From Propionivibrio dicarboxylicus (GTDB lineage: Bacteria; Pseudomonadota; Gammaproteobacteria; Burkholderiales; Rhodocyclaceae), in assembly GCA_945902805.1 (NCBI GenBank), contig CAMDMZ010000012.1, positions 1 to 64,000 on the forward strand: DNA of 64,000 nucleotides, in the 5' to 3' direction. The notes under the pieces are model-generated. The model did no database searches. It saw only the letters and a program-made list of their open reading frames with translations, and was not told the origin of the DNA. A program made the position numbers and the translations under genes. Below are positions 43,484-51,673 of the stretch, piece after piece (the first letter of the stretch is position 1; each line of letters begins with the position of its first letter).

Positions 43484-44617
43484 ATGCTCTCGCGGACCTT
43501 CTCTGAATTCTTCGAATCCGAAAAAGCCAGCGCCATCGTCTTGATGGCCTGCACGCTTGCGTGTCTCGTCATTGCGAATTCAATCTTCGGCCCCGCCTAC
43601 CAACAACTTTGGCAATTCAAGCTGGGCGGGCTCAGCATCGAGCATTGGGTGAATGATGGCTTGATGGCGGTGTTCTTCCTGCTGATTGGCCTCGAGCTGG
43701 AACGTGAGCTGTATGTCGGCGAACTCTCCAGTCTGAAGAACGCGCTGCTACCGATCTTTGCGGCTATCGGCGGCATTGCCGTGCCAGCAGGGATTCACTA
43801 CGCCCTGAATGGCGGTACGCCGACGCAGGCTGGCGCCGGCATTCCCATGGCGACGGACATTGCCTTTGCGTTGGGCGCATTGTCCTTGCTCGGCAAGCGA
43901 GTTCCGGTGTCGTTGAAGATCTTCCTCACCGCACTCGCCGTGATGGATGACCTGGGTGCCATCATCGTCATCGCGGTGTTCTATGCCACGCAGTTCTCGC
44001 TCGCCTATCTGATGGGCGCGCTGGGGGTCTGGCTATTGCTCGTCGCGGCCAATCGCTTCCGGGTGATGGCGTTGACACCGTATCTTGTCGGCGGCGCGCT
44101 CATGTGGTTTCTGATGCTGAAATCCGGCGTACATGCCACGATAGCGGGCGTGTTGCTGGCATTCGCAATCCCTTTCAACGGCCGTACGGATGATGAGAAA
44201 TCGCCCTCGCACCGACTGGAACACTGGTTGCATAAGCCCGTGGCCTTCCTCGTCCTGCCGCTGTTTGCCCTGGCTAATACCGGGGTCGTGTTCGAGCCGC
44301 AATGGCAACAGCATCTTGCCGGGACAAATAGCATCGGCATCATCGCCGGCCTGGTCCTGGGCAAGCCGCTCGGGATTTTCTTGTTGAGCTGGTTGGCGGT
44401 CGCGATTGGCGTGTGTCAGCTTCCGGCCGGGATAAGTTGGCGGCATGTCCTCGGTGTGGGCATGCTCGGTGGTATCGGTTTCACCATGTCGATCTTCATC
44501 ACCAATCTGGCCTTTGTCGGACAGGCGGAGATCATCAATGCGTCCAAAATGGCGATTCTGATGGCATCAGTGACGGCCGGTGTTTTCGGGATCGCGTGGC
44601 TACGGGTGGTGCGTTAG
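43484..44617 (+). CDS. nhaA: Na+/H+ antiporter NhaA
   Basis: This 377-residue membrane protein has about twelve helices. Hallmarks are VNDGLMAVFFLLIGLELERE, the substrate-binding VMDDLGAI (two adjacent Asp) and IPMATDIAFALGALSLLGKR, plus the unwound-helix regions in the C-terminal half (GKPLGIFLLSWLAV, GIGFTMSIFITNLAF). It exchanges internal sodium for protons, supporting pH and salt homeostasis. Length and motifs are normal. Confidence 0.96.
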   Translation: MLSRTFSEFFESEKASAIVLMACTLACLVIANSIFGPAYQQLWQFKLGGLSIEHWVNDGLMAVFFLLIGLELERELYVGELSSLKNALLPIFAAIGGIAVPAGIHYALNGGTPTQAGAGIPMATDIAFALGALSLLGKRVPVSLKIFLTALAVMDDLGAIIVIAVFYATQFSLAYLMGALGVWLLLVAANRFRVMALTPYLVGGALMWFLMLKSGVHATIAGVLLAFAIPFNGRTDDEKSPSHRLEHWLHKPVAFLVLPLFALANTGVVFEPQWQQHLAGTNSIGIIAGLVLGKPLGIFLLSWLAVAIGVCQLPAGISWRHVLGVGMLGGIGFTMSIFITNLAFVGQAEIINASKMAILMASVTAGVFGIAWLRVVR

Positions 44618-44649
44618 CCTCGGGTGACTCCGCAGCGGGATCAGGTCAG

Positions 44650-45273
44650 CTAATCCCGCAATAGCAACTTTGCAAGCTGGCGGGCAATTTGCCGGGGCGA
44701 GCGCCCGCCGTCGTGCCGATACCACTGGGTTGTCCAGTTCATCGCACCCATCAGGAAAAGGCGGGTTAACGCGCTGTCGTCGGTAAGTGCGCCGTCCGTT
44801 TTCAGTTCTTTCAGCACGGCCTGCCAAAGTCCTTCATAGGCGTCCTTGAGGCGGATCACTTCGTCCTGTGCCTCGGCGTCCAGATGGCGGCTTTCGTGCA
44901 GTAGCGTGGCAGCGATGTCGCGGCCTTCGTCGCCGAGCAGGACATTAAGATGTGCCGTCAGCATGGCTTCAAAACGCGCCCGTGGCGCCTTGTTGCTGGC
45001 AGCCGGCTTCGCCACAGCGGCATGGATGGTGGCGATGCCGTCAAGGGCTACCGTACGCAGGATATCCTGCTTGGATTTGAAGTGATAAAACGGCGAGCCG
45101 GAGCGCATGTTGACGGCATCGGCGATGTCGCGGATGGTGGTTGCCGAGTAGCCCTTTTCGCGGAACAGGCGACCGGCTGCACGCACGAGCTCGCTACGGC
45201 GATTGGTCTCTTCGCCTTGAAAAGTCGGTTCTGGTGATACGGAGACAGGTGCCTTCTTGACGACGCGCGCCAT
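44650..45273 (-). CDS. TetR-family repressor, probably of fatty-acid degradation
   Basis: This 207-residue regulator has an N-terminal helix-turn-helix (AAGRLFREKGYSATTIRDIADA) and an all-helical ligand domain. An unusual ~20-residue N-terminal arm (VSVSPEPTFQGEE) is encoded by a degenerate copy of the dispersed repeat. Its ATG overlaps the stop of the AidB-like dehydrogenase gene by one base. The shared operon and the palindrome between the two divergent dehydrogenase genes suggest that it senses acyl-CoA and represses both. Confidence 0.85.
   Translation of the reverse strand: MARVVKKAPVSVSPEPTFQGEETNRRSELVRAAGRLFREKGYSATTIRDIADAVNMRSGSPFYHFKSKQDILRTVALDGIATIHAAVAKPAASNKAPRARFEAMLTAHLNVLLGDEGRDIAATLLHESRHLDAEAQDEVIRLKDAYEGLWQAVLKELKTDGALTDDSALTRLFLMGAMNWTTQWYRHDGGRSPRQIARQLAKLLLRD
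45219..45243 (+). repeat. Degenerate copy of the dispersed repeat in the TetR gene
   Basis: The plus strand reads GAAAAGTCGGTTCTGGTGATACGGA, 19 of 25 matching consensus. It is translated on the gene's strand as S-V-S-P-E-P-T-F in the N-terminal arm. Confidence 0.45.
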
Positions 45274-46940
45274 CAGCTTTGCTCCGGTAGCGAGCGCTGC
45301 AGAATCGTGGCGAAGTCCGTGGCCACATTCAGCGTACCGAAGGCGGCGCCCCAGTGGCCGGGCACCAGACGTGAGGCGCAGAATGCCTGCGCGACCGGCT
45401 CCGGCGCGTGTTGCAAGAGCAGCGCGGCTTGCACTGCCAGCGCGATGCCTTGCGTCAGGGTGCGCGCATCGGCTTCGGTGGGGGTGCGCAAGGCATTCTT
45501 GAGTCGTTCAACGTAAGCATCAAAGGCCGTATTGCATCCGAGGGCCGGCGCGATTTCGGCGATCAAAGCGTCGCCACAGCGCGGATGTTTCGCCAGGGCG
45601 CGCAACACATCCAGCCCCATGACGTTGCCGGAACCTTCCCAGATCGAGTTCAATGGCATCTGGCGGTAGATGCGTGCCATCGGGCCGTCTTCGACATAAC
45701 CGTTGCCGCCCCAGACTTCCATCGCCTCGCCGCCAAGGATAGTGCCGCGCTTGCAGATCCAATACTTCGCCGCCGGAGTGAGGATGCGGGCGAGCAGGCT
45801 CTGCTCTTCGTTGTCTTGTTGGTCGAACGCGCGCGCCAGACGCAGTGCCAGCGCCGTAGCCGCCTCGGATTCGAGCGCCAGATCGGCAAGGACATTCCGC
45901 ATTAGCGGCTGGTCGATCAGGCGCTTGCCGAATGCGCTGCGGTGGCGAGCATGATGGATCGCTTGCGTCACCGCAGCACGCATTAGTCCGGCAGTGCCGA
46001 GCGCACAATCCAGGCGCGTGTAGGTGCCCATTTCGAGTATGGTCGGCACGCCACGGCCCTCGGCACCGACGCGCCAGGCGCGCGCGCCCCAGAATTCGAC
46101 CTCCGATCCCGCGTTGGAGCGATCACCCATCTTGTCTTTAAGGCGCTGGATACGGATCTCGTTCAACTGGCCTTCGGGCGTGAAGCGCGGCAGGAAAAAG
46201 CAAGTCAGGCCGCCGGGCGCCTGCGCCAGAATCAGGAAGGCGTCGCACATCGGCGCCGAAAAGAACCACTTGTGGCCCGTAATGCGGTACTCGTCGCCCC
46301 ATTCCGATGCGCCGACCAGTTCCGCTCGCGTCGTGTTGGCGCGTACATCCGATCCGCCCTGCTTCTCGGTCATGCCCATGCCCATGGTCACGCCGCGCTT
46401 TTGCAGGCCGGGGATGAAGCGTGCGTCGTAGTCGGGGGCCAGTACCTTCTCCACCCAGGCGGCGAGGGCCGGCTCGCGGCGCAGTGCCGGCACCACCGCG
46501 TAGGTCATGGTGGTCGGGCAGAGCGTGCCGTCTTCAATCTCGGCGACCATCATGTAGAAGGCGGCGCGGGCGACGTGGACGCCGGCTTGCGAATCGGCCC
46601 ATGGTCCACCGGAGGCGCCATGGCGCTTCAGGTAAGCCATCAGTTCGTGATAGGCCGGGTGAAACTCGACTTCGTCGCGGCGGTTGCCGATGGCGTCGAA
46701 GAGTTTCAAGGTCGGCAGATACCTGTTTGCCGCGGCGCCCAGCGCCATCATTTCGGCACTGCCCAATTCGCCACCGCGGGCCAGCAACCCATCTGCGGCC
46801 CAGGCCGCGCCTTCGCGCGTCACGGCTTCCTGCAACGGCAGATTGCCAGCATAGAGGTTGACGTTTTCCAGGGGTGGCGCCTGGTTGACGACTTCATGGG
46901 TGGCGGACAGAAGCGGGTGCTGGGTTGTCATGGGTGACAT
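45273..46940 (-). CDS. AidB-like acyl-CoA dehydrogenase
   Basis: This 555-residue flavoprotein of the AidB/isovaleryl-CoA dehydrogenase branch is longer than ordinary acyl-CoA dehydrogenases. Motifs are GMGMTEKQGGSDVRANTT (FAD/substrate loop), HKWFFSAPMCDAFL, EMGTYTRLDCALG, RSAFGKRLIDQPLMRNVLAD, and WGGNGYVEDGPMARIYRQMP with the region for the catalytic base, ending NSIWEGSGNVMGLDVLRAL. It probably oxidises an acyl-CoA, or acts like AidB in alkylation protection. It is the first gene of an operon with the TetR gene and divergent from acd. Confidence 0.9.
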   Translation of the reverse strand: MSPMTTQHPLLSATHEVVNQAPPLENVNLYAGNLPLQEAVTREGAAWAADGLLARGGELGSAEMMALGAAANRYLPTLKLFDAIGNRRDEVEFHPAYHELMAYLKRHGASGGPWADSQAGVHVARAAFYMMVAEIEDGTLCPTTMTYAVVPALRREPALAAWVEKVLAPDYDARFIPGLQKRGVTMGMGMTEKQGGSDVRANTTRAELVGASEWGDEYRITGHKWFFSAPMCDAFLILAQAPGGLTCFFLPRFTPEGQLNEIRIQRLKDKMGDRSNAGSEVEFWGARAWRVGAEGRGVPTILEMGTYTRLDCALGTAGLMRAAVTQAIHHARHRSAFGKRLIDQPLMRNVLADLALESEAATALALRLARAFDQQDNEEQSLLARILTPAAKYWICKRGTILGGEAMEVWGGNGYVEDGPMARIYRQMPLNSIWEGSGNVMGLDVLRALAKHPRCGDALIAEIAPALGCNTAFDAYVERLKNALRTPTEADARTLTQGIALAVQAALLLQHAPEPVAQAFCASRLVPGHWGAAFGTLNVATDFATILQRSLPEQS

Positions 46941-46989
46941 GCTCCGGGAGTAAGCGCCGTGTATTCTTGTTTAGAGTTCGTCGCCTAGT

Positions 46990-47007
46990 CAAGCAAGCAC
47001 TTGCTTG
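46990..47007. promoter_or_regulatory. 18-bp palindrome between divergent acyl-CoA dehydrogenase genes: likely TetR operator
   Basis: CAAGCAAG and CTTGCTTG are perfect inverted arms separated by CA. The site lies centrally in the 161-base gap between the AidB-like gene (minus) and the acyl-CoA dehydrogenase gene (plus), and the linked TetR protein is the obvious ligand. Confidence 0.7.
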
Positions 47008-47101
47008 GTAAGATCAAAAACACGTTTGCGCTTTACTCCGCAATTACGCCGCAGTTCTGCGCCGTTTCTTTCTCCGATCGTCCTGCCATCGAGGTGCCAT
47101 C

Positions 47102-48247
47102 ATGTCCCTTTCCGTCCCCCGTACGCTGTTTTCCGAAGATCACGAAGCTTTCCGCGATACCGTCCGTCGCTTCATGGAGCAAGAGGTGGTACCGCATCAC
47201 GACCGCTGGGAAGAGCAGCATTTTGTCGACCGCGAAGCCTGGCTCAAGGCCGGCGAAAACGGTTTCTTGTGTGCCTCGATGCCCGAGGAGTACGGCGGCG
47301 TCGGCGTTGATCGCTTGTTCTCGATGATCGTCATGGAAGAGTGCGCCCGCGTCAATGCCACCGGCCTGGGCTGGGGGCTGCACTCAGAAATCGTCGCGCC
47401 CTACATCCTGCATTACGGCAGTGATTTTCTGAAACAGAAATACTTGCCCAAGATGGCTACCGGCGAGATGATCGGCTCGATTGCCATGACCGAGCCGGCC
47501 GCTGGTTCCGACCTGCAGGGCATCCGCACCACGGCCGTCAAGGATGGTGACGACTACATCCTGAATGGTTCCAAGATCTTCATCACCAATGGCTATATGT
47601 GTGATCTCGCGGTCGTGGTCGCCAAGACCGCGCCTGAGAAGGGGGCAAAGGGAACCAGCCTGTTTGTCGTCGATACCTCGATGCCGGGCTTTACCAAGGG
47701 CAAGCCGCTGAAGAAGGCCGGCATGAAGGCGCAGGACACCTGCGAACTGTATTTCGACAACGTGCGCGTGCCCGCCGCCAACCTGCTCGGCCAGGAAAAC
47801 AACGGCTTCATCTACCTGATGCAGGAACTGCCATGGGAGCGCATGCAGATCGCCGTGATCAGCGTGTCCTCGGCCGAAGCGGCGATTGAATGGACCGTGC
47901 AATACACACAGGAACGCAAAGCCTTCGGTCAGGAGATCGGGAAGTTTCAGAACACCCGCTTCAAGCTCGCCGAGATGAAGACCGAAGTGCAGATCGCGCG
48001 TGTTTTCGTCGATCGTTGCATGGAACTGCTGCTGGAAGAAAAGCTCGACCCGGCGACCGCCTCGATGGCCAAGTACTGGTGCTCGGATCTGCAGTTCAAG
48101 GTGATGGACGAGTGCGTCCAGCTCTTCGGCGGTTACGGCTACATGTGGGAATACCCGATTACCCGTGCCTGGGCCGATGCCCGCGTGCAGCGTATCTACG
48201 GCGGCACCAACGAGATCATGAAAGAACTGATCTCGCGGAGCCTGTAA
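47102..48247 (+). CDS. Acyl-CoA dehydrogenase
   Basis: This 381-residue FAD enzyme catalyses the first step of fatty-acid beta-oxidation. It shows SIAMTEPAAGSDLQGIRTTA, GSKIFITNGYMCDLAVVVAK, RKAFGQEIGKFQNTRFKLAE, QLFGGYGYMWEYPITRAWAD and the C-terminal RIYGGTNEIMKELISR. It probably uses medium or long chains, since the neighbours are fadA and fadB. It is the first gene of the plus-strand beta-oxidation operon behind the palindrome at 46990; the thiolase start follows five bases after its stop. Confidence 0.95.
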   Translation: MSLSVPRTLFSEDHEAFRDTVRRFMEQEVVPHHDRWEEQHFVDREAWLKAGENGFLCASMPEEYGGVGVDRLFSMIVMEECARVNATGLGWGLHSEIVAPYILHYGSDFLKQKYLPKMATGEMIGSIAMTEPAAGSDLQGIRTTAVKDGDDYILNGSKIFITNGYMCDLAVVVAKTAPEKGAKGTSLFVVDTSMPGFTKGKPLKKAGMKAQDTCELYFDNVRVPAANLLGQENNGFIYLMQELPWERMQIAVISVSSAEAAIEWTVQYTQERKAFGQEIGKFQNTRFKLAEMKTEVQIARVFVDRCMELLLEEKLDPATASMAKYWCSDLQFKVMDECVQLFGGYGYMWEYPITRAWADARVQRIYGGTNEIMKELISRSL

Positions 48248-48252
48248 GACTC

Positions 48253-49461
48253 ATGGCCGATGCCTACATCTTCGACGCCGTGCGTACGCCGCGCGGCAAG
48301 GGCCGCAAGGACGGTGCGCTGCATTCGGTGACACCCATCGAACTGGCCGCCACTGCATTGCGCGCACTGCGTGACCGCAATCAACTGGATACTGCGTTTG
48401 TGGATGATGTCGTGCTCGGTTGCGTCGAGCCGGTCGCTGAGCAGGGCGCCTGCATCGCGCGTGTTGCAGCGCTGTATGCCGACTACGCCATCAGCGCGCC
48501 CGGCGTGACGGTCAGCCGTTTTTGCGCTTCGGGCCTGGAAGCCTGCAACCAGGCAGCGGCGCAGGTGATGTCCGGCCAGGCAGATCTGGTGGTCGGCGGC
48601 GGCGTGGAATCGATGTCGCGTGTGCCGATGTTCTCCTCGGGCGGTGCCTGGCCGACCGATCCGCAAGTCGCCGCCAAAACCTACTTCACACCACAGGGCA
48701 TCTCGGCCGACCTGATCGCCACCAAGTGGGGCATGTCGCGCACGGACGTCGACGCTTATGCCGTCGAATCGCAACGCCGCGCCAAGGCGGCCTGGGATGA
48801 CAAACGCTTCGCCAGATCCATCGTCCCGGTGTGGGACATCAATGGCCAGATCATCCTCGATCGCGACGAATACATGCGGCCTGAAACCACCCTCGACACG
48901 CTGGCAACGCTCAAGCCGGCATTCCAGGAACAAGGCGAAAAGTACGGCTTCGATTCGGTCATCCTGCAACGTTATCCGGAAGTCGAGCGCATCAATCATG
49001 TACATCACGCAGGCAACAGCTCCGGGATCGTCGATGGTGCTGCCGCCGTGCTGTTCGGCACGAAGGAGATGGGCGAGCGCCTCGGCCTCAAGCCCCGTGC
49101 GCGCATCCGCAGCTTTGCCTCGGTGGGTTCGGAGCCCGCCATCATGCTGACCGGCCCCAGCTATGCGGCCGAAAAAGCACTCAAGCGCGCAGGCATGAAT
49201 GTGAGCGATATCGATCTCTTCGAGCTCAACGAAGCCTTCGCCGCCGTGGTAATGCGCTTCATGCAGGTGCTGGATGTCAGCCACGACAAGATGAACGTGA
49301 ATGGCGGCGCCATCGCCATGGGTCATCCGCTCGGCGCCACCGGTGCCATGATCCTCGGCACCGTGCTCGACGAACTCGAGCGCCGGGATTTATCCACCGG
49401 ACTTGTGACACTCTGCGTTGGCGCCGGCATGGGCACCGCCACTGTCATCGAAAGGATTTGA
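48253..49461 (+). CDS. fadA: Acetyl-CoA acyltransferase (3-ketoacyl-CoA thiolase)
   Basis: This 402-residue thiolase starts at [20 protein letters not shown]. The nucleophilic Cys is in [20 protein letters not shown], with [22 protein letters not shown] (His/Asn region replaced by Asn-Glu-Ala-Phe), the catalytic His in [17 protein letters not shown] and the C-terminal Cys in [16 protein letters not shown]. It cleaves 3-ketoacyl-CoA with CoA to acetyl-CoA. It is separated from fadB by a single base, so coupled translation is likely. Confidence 0.95.
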   Translation: MADAYIFDAVRTPRGKGRKDGALHSVTPIELAATALRALRDRNQLDTAFVDDVVLGCVEPVAEQGACIARVAALYADYAISAPGVTVSRFCASGLEACNQAAAQVMSGQADLVVGGGVESMSRVPMFSSGGAWPTDPQVAAKTYFTPQGISADLIATKWGMSRTDVDAYAVESQRRAKAAWDDKRFARSIVPVWDINGQIILDRDEYMRPETTLDTLATLKPAFQEQGEKYGFDSVILQRYPEVERINHVHHAGNSSGIVDGAAAVLFGTKEMGERLGLKPRARIRSFASVGSEPAIMLTGPSYAAEKALKRAGMNVSDIDLFELNEAFAAVVMRFMQVLDVSHDKMNVNGGAIAMGHPLGATGAMILGTVLDELERRDLSTGLVTLCVGAGMGTATVIERI

Positions 49462-49462
49462 G

Positions 49463-51607
49463 ATGCTGAGCTATTCCGTCGATGGCAATGGCATTGCCAC
49501 ACTTGAATTCGACTATCCGGGCAAGTCACAGAACATCCTCAATGCCGCCTCAATGATAGCCATCGGCGAGGCGGTAAAGAAAGCGCTGGCCGATCCGTCG
49601 GTCAAAGGCATCCTGCTCGCTTCGGCCAAGAAAGACTTTGTCGCCGGAGGCGACCTGGCCGAGATGCTTGCCAATCCAGATGCCGCGAATGTCGCTGCCG
49701 GTATCACCGAGTGGCATAAGGTGGCTCGCGCGATGGAGACCGGTGGCAAGCCGGTGGCTGCCGCGCTGAATGGCTCGGCACTGGGCGGCGGGCTGGAGCT
49801 CGCCCTGTTCTGCCACTACCGCGTCGCGGCCGACAACCCCAAGGCGCGTTTTGGTTTTCCCGAAGTGACGTTGGGTCTGTTGCCCGGCGCTGGCGGTACC
49901 CAGCGCACACCGCGCCTGATCGGCATCCAGCCCTCGGTGCCGTTACTGCTCGAAGGCAAGCGGCTCAAAGCGGCGGACGCGCACAAGGCCGGGTTGATCC
50001 ATGCCATCGTGGCGGCCGGTACTGAGCGCGATGCCGCTCGCCATTGGCTGCTCGGCGAAGGACAGACTAACGCCCAACAGCCGTGGGATCGAAAGGGATT
50101 TAAGATTCCTGGCGGTGGCGTGATGACGCCCGCCGGCATGCAGTTCTTTACCGGCGCCAACGCCATGCTGCGTGAAAAGACCTACGGCAACTACCCGGCG
50201 CCGAAGCACATCCTTTCCTGCCTGTTCGAAGGGCTACAGGTCGACATCGACACCGGGCTCAAGATCGAGACGCGCTACTTCGCCAGCCTGGTTGCCAGCG
50301 CGGAAGCCAAGAACATGATCCGCAGCCTGTTCTTCGGCATGCAGGATGCCAACAAACTGGCCTCGCGTCCTGCAGATGTTCCGGTGCAGAAGTACTCCCG
50401 GATCGGCATGCTCGGTGCCGGCATGATGGGCGCCGGGATTGCAATGAGCACCTCCGTCGCCGGAATCGACGTCGTGCTGCTCGATACGACGCAGGAAGCG
50501 GCCGACAAGGGCAAGGCCTACGCCGTGAAGCAGTGGAACAAACAGGTCGAGCGCGGGCGCATGTCGGCCGACCAAGCTGCCGCCTTGGCCGCACGCATTC
50601 ACCCGACCGCAGATTACGCCGACCTGAACGGTTGCGAACTGGTGGTCGAAGCCGTGTTCGAAAAGCGCGAAATCAAGGCCGACGTGACGCAGAAGGCCGA
50701 AGCGATGATCGCCAACGATGCCATTTTCGCTTCCAACACCTCGACCCTACCGATTACCGGCCTCGCTGAAGCTTCGGTCCGCCCTGCCAACTTCATCGGC
50801 CTGCATTTCTTCTCGCCGGCGGAGAAGATGCCGTTGGTCGAAATCATTGTCGGCCAGCAAACCTCGGACGCCACGCTGGCGCGCGCCATGGACTTCGTCA
50901 AGGCCATCGGCAAGACCCCCATCGTGGTCAGCGATGCGCGTGGCTTCTACACCAGCCGCGTGTTCGGCACCTATGTCTCGGAAGGCATGGCCTTGCTCGA
51001 AGAAGGCTATCCGCCGGCGCTGATCGACAAGGCCGGACTCATCGCCGGCATGCCGGTCGGGCCGCTGGCGCTGGCCGATGAAGTCTCGATCGAACTGGTA
51101 CACAAGATCGCCCAGCAGACCCGTGCGGATCAAGGCAGCGCTTATGCCGAACGCGCCGCCGATCGGGTTGCCGCCAAGATGGTCGCCGATCTCGGACGCC
51201 TGGGCCGAAAGTCCGGCGCCGGCTTCTACGATTACCCGGCCGATGGTCCCAAACGCCTGTGGCCAGGGCTCACCGATCACTTCCCGCAAAAAGTCGGTGC
51301 TGGCGAGACGGCGGACGAAACCGTGCAGGAGCTCATCGAGCGACTGATTCTCGTCCAGTCGGCCGAAACCGTGCACTGCCTCGAGGAGGGCGTACTGCGC
51401 GCGCCAATCGACGCCGATGTAGGCGCCATTCTTGGTTGGGGTTACCCGGCGTTTCGTGGCGGACCGATCGGCTGGCTGCATACCTTGGGTCCGAAAGAGG
51501 CGGTCGCGAAGCTGGAACACCTGGCCGCGTTGCATGGCGCACGTTTCGCGCCGCCGGACATGCTTAAACATATGGCAACGAGCGGTGAGCGCTTTTATCC
51601 GCGGTGA
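49463..51607 (+). CDS. fadB: Enoyl-CoA hydratase / 3-hydroxyacyl-CoA dehydrogenase fusion
   Basis: This 714-residue bifunctional beta-oxidation enzyme starts at MLSYSVDGNGIATLEFDYPG. The N-terminal crotonase domain (to about 200) has GGDLAEML, GSALGGGLELALFCHYRVAA and FPEVTLGLLPGAGGTQR. The dehydrogenase half has the NAD loop IGMLGAGMMGAGIA, NTSTLPITGLAE, FIGLHFFSPAEKMPLVEII and a C-terminal domain ending WGYPAFRGGPIGWLHTLG. Near residue 609 a variable segment contains QKVGAGETADET, a translated copy of the dispersed repeat. Together with fadA it forms the complex that completes the oxidation cycle. Confidence 0.95.
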   Translation: MLSYSVDGNGIATLEFDYPGKSQNILNAASMIAIGEAVKKALADPSVKGILLASAKKDFVAGGDLAEMLANPDAANVAAGITEWHKVARAMETGGKPVAAALNGSALGGGLELALFCHYRVAADNPKARFGFPEVTLGLLPGAGGTQRTPRLIGIQPSVPLLLEGKRLKAADAHKAGLIHAIVAAGTERDAARHWLLGEGQTNAQQPWDRKGFKIPGGGVMTPAGMQFFTGANAMLREKTYGNYPAPKHILSCLFEGLQVDIDTGLKIETRYFASLVASAEAKNMIRSLFFGMQDANKLASRPADVPVQKYSRIGMLGAGMMGAGIAMSTSVAGIDVVLLDTTQEAADKGKAYAVKQWNKQVERGRMSADQAAALAARIHPTADYADLNGCELVVEAVFEKREIKADVTQKAEAMIANDAIFASNTSTLPITGLAEASVRPANFIGLHFFSPAEKMPLVEIIVGQQTSDATLARAMDFVKAIGKTPIVVSDARGFYTSRVFGTYVSEGMALLEEGYPPALIDKAGLIAGMPVGPLALADEVSIELVHKIAQQTRADQGSAYAERAADRVAAKMVADLGRLGRKSGAGFYDYPADGPKRLWPGLTDHFPQKVGAGETADETVQELIERLILVQSAETVHCLEEGVLRAPIDADVGAILGWGYPAFRGGPIGWLHTLGPKEAVAKLEHLAALHGARFAPPDMLKHMATSGERFYPR
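51288..51312 (+). repeat. Dispersed 25-bp repeat, copy 10 (in fadB)
   Basis: A5 + GTCGGTGCTGGCGAGACGGC, one base from consensus, translated as K-V-G-A-G-E-T-A in a variable loop of the C-terminal dehydrogenase region. Confidence 0.85.
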
Positions 51608-51627
51608 CGCCGTAGAAAACCGTTTCA

Positions 51628-51652
51628 AAAAAGTCGGCGATTGGCTCGACGG
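51628..51652 (+). repeat. Degenerate copy of the dispersed repeat downstream of fadB
   Basis: Five A's then GTCGGCGATTGGCTCGACGG. The first half and the end match; the middle diverges. It starts about 20 bases beyond the fadB stop, in the same relative place as other intergenic copies. Confidence 0.35.
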
Positions 51653-51673
51653 TTTCCGACAGCCAGGAGTCGC

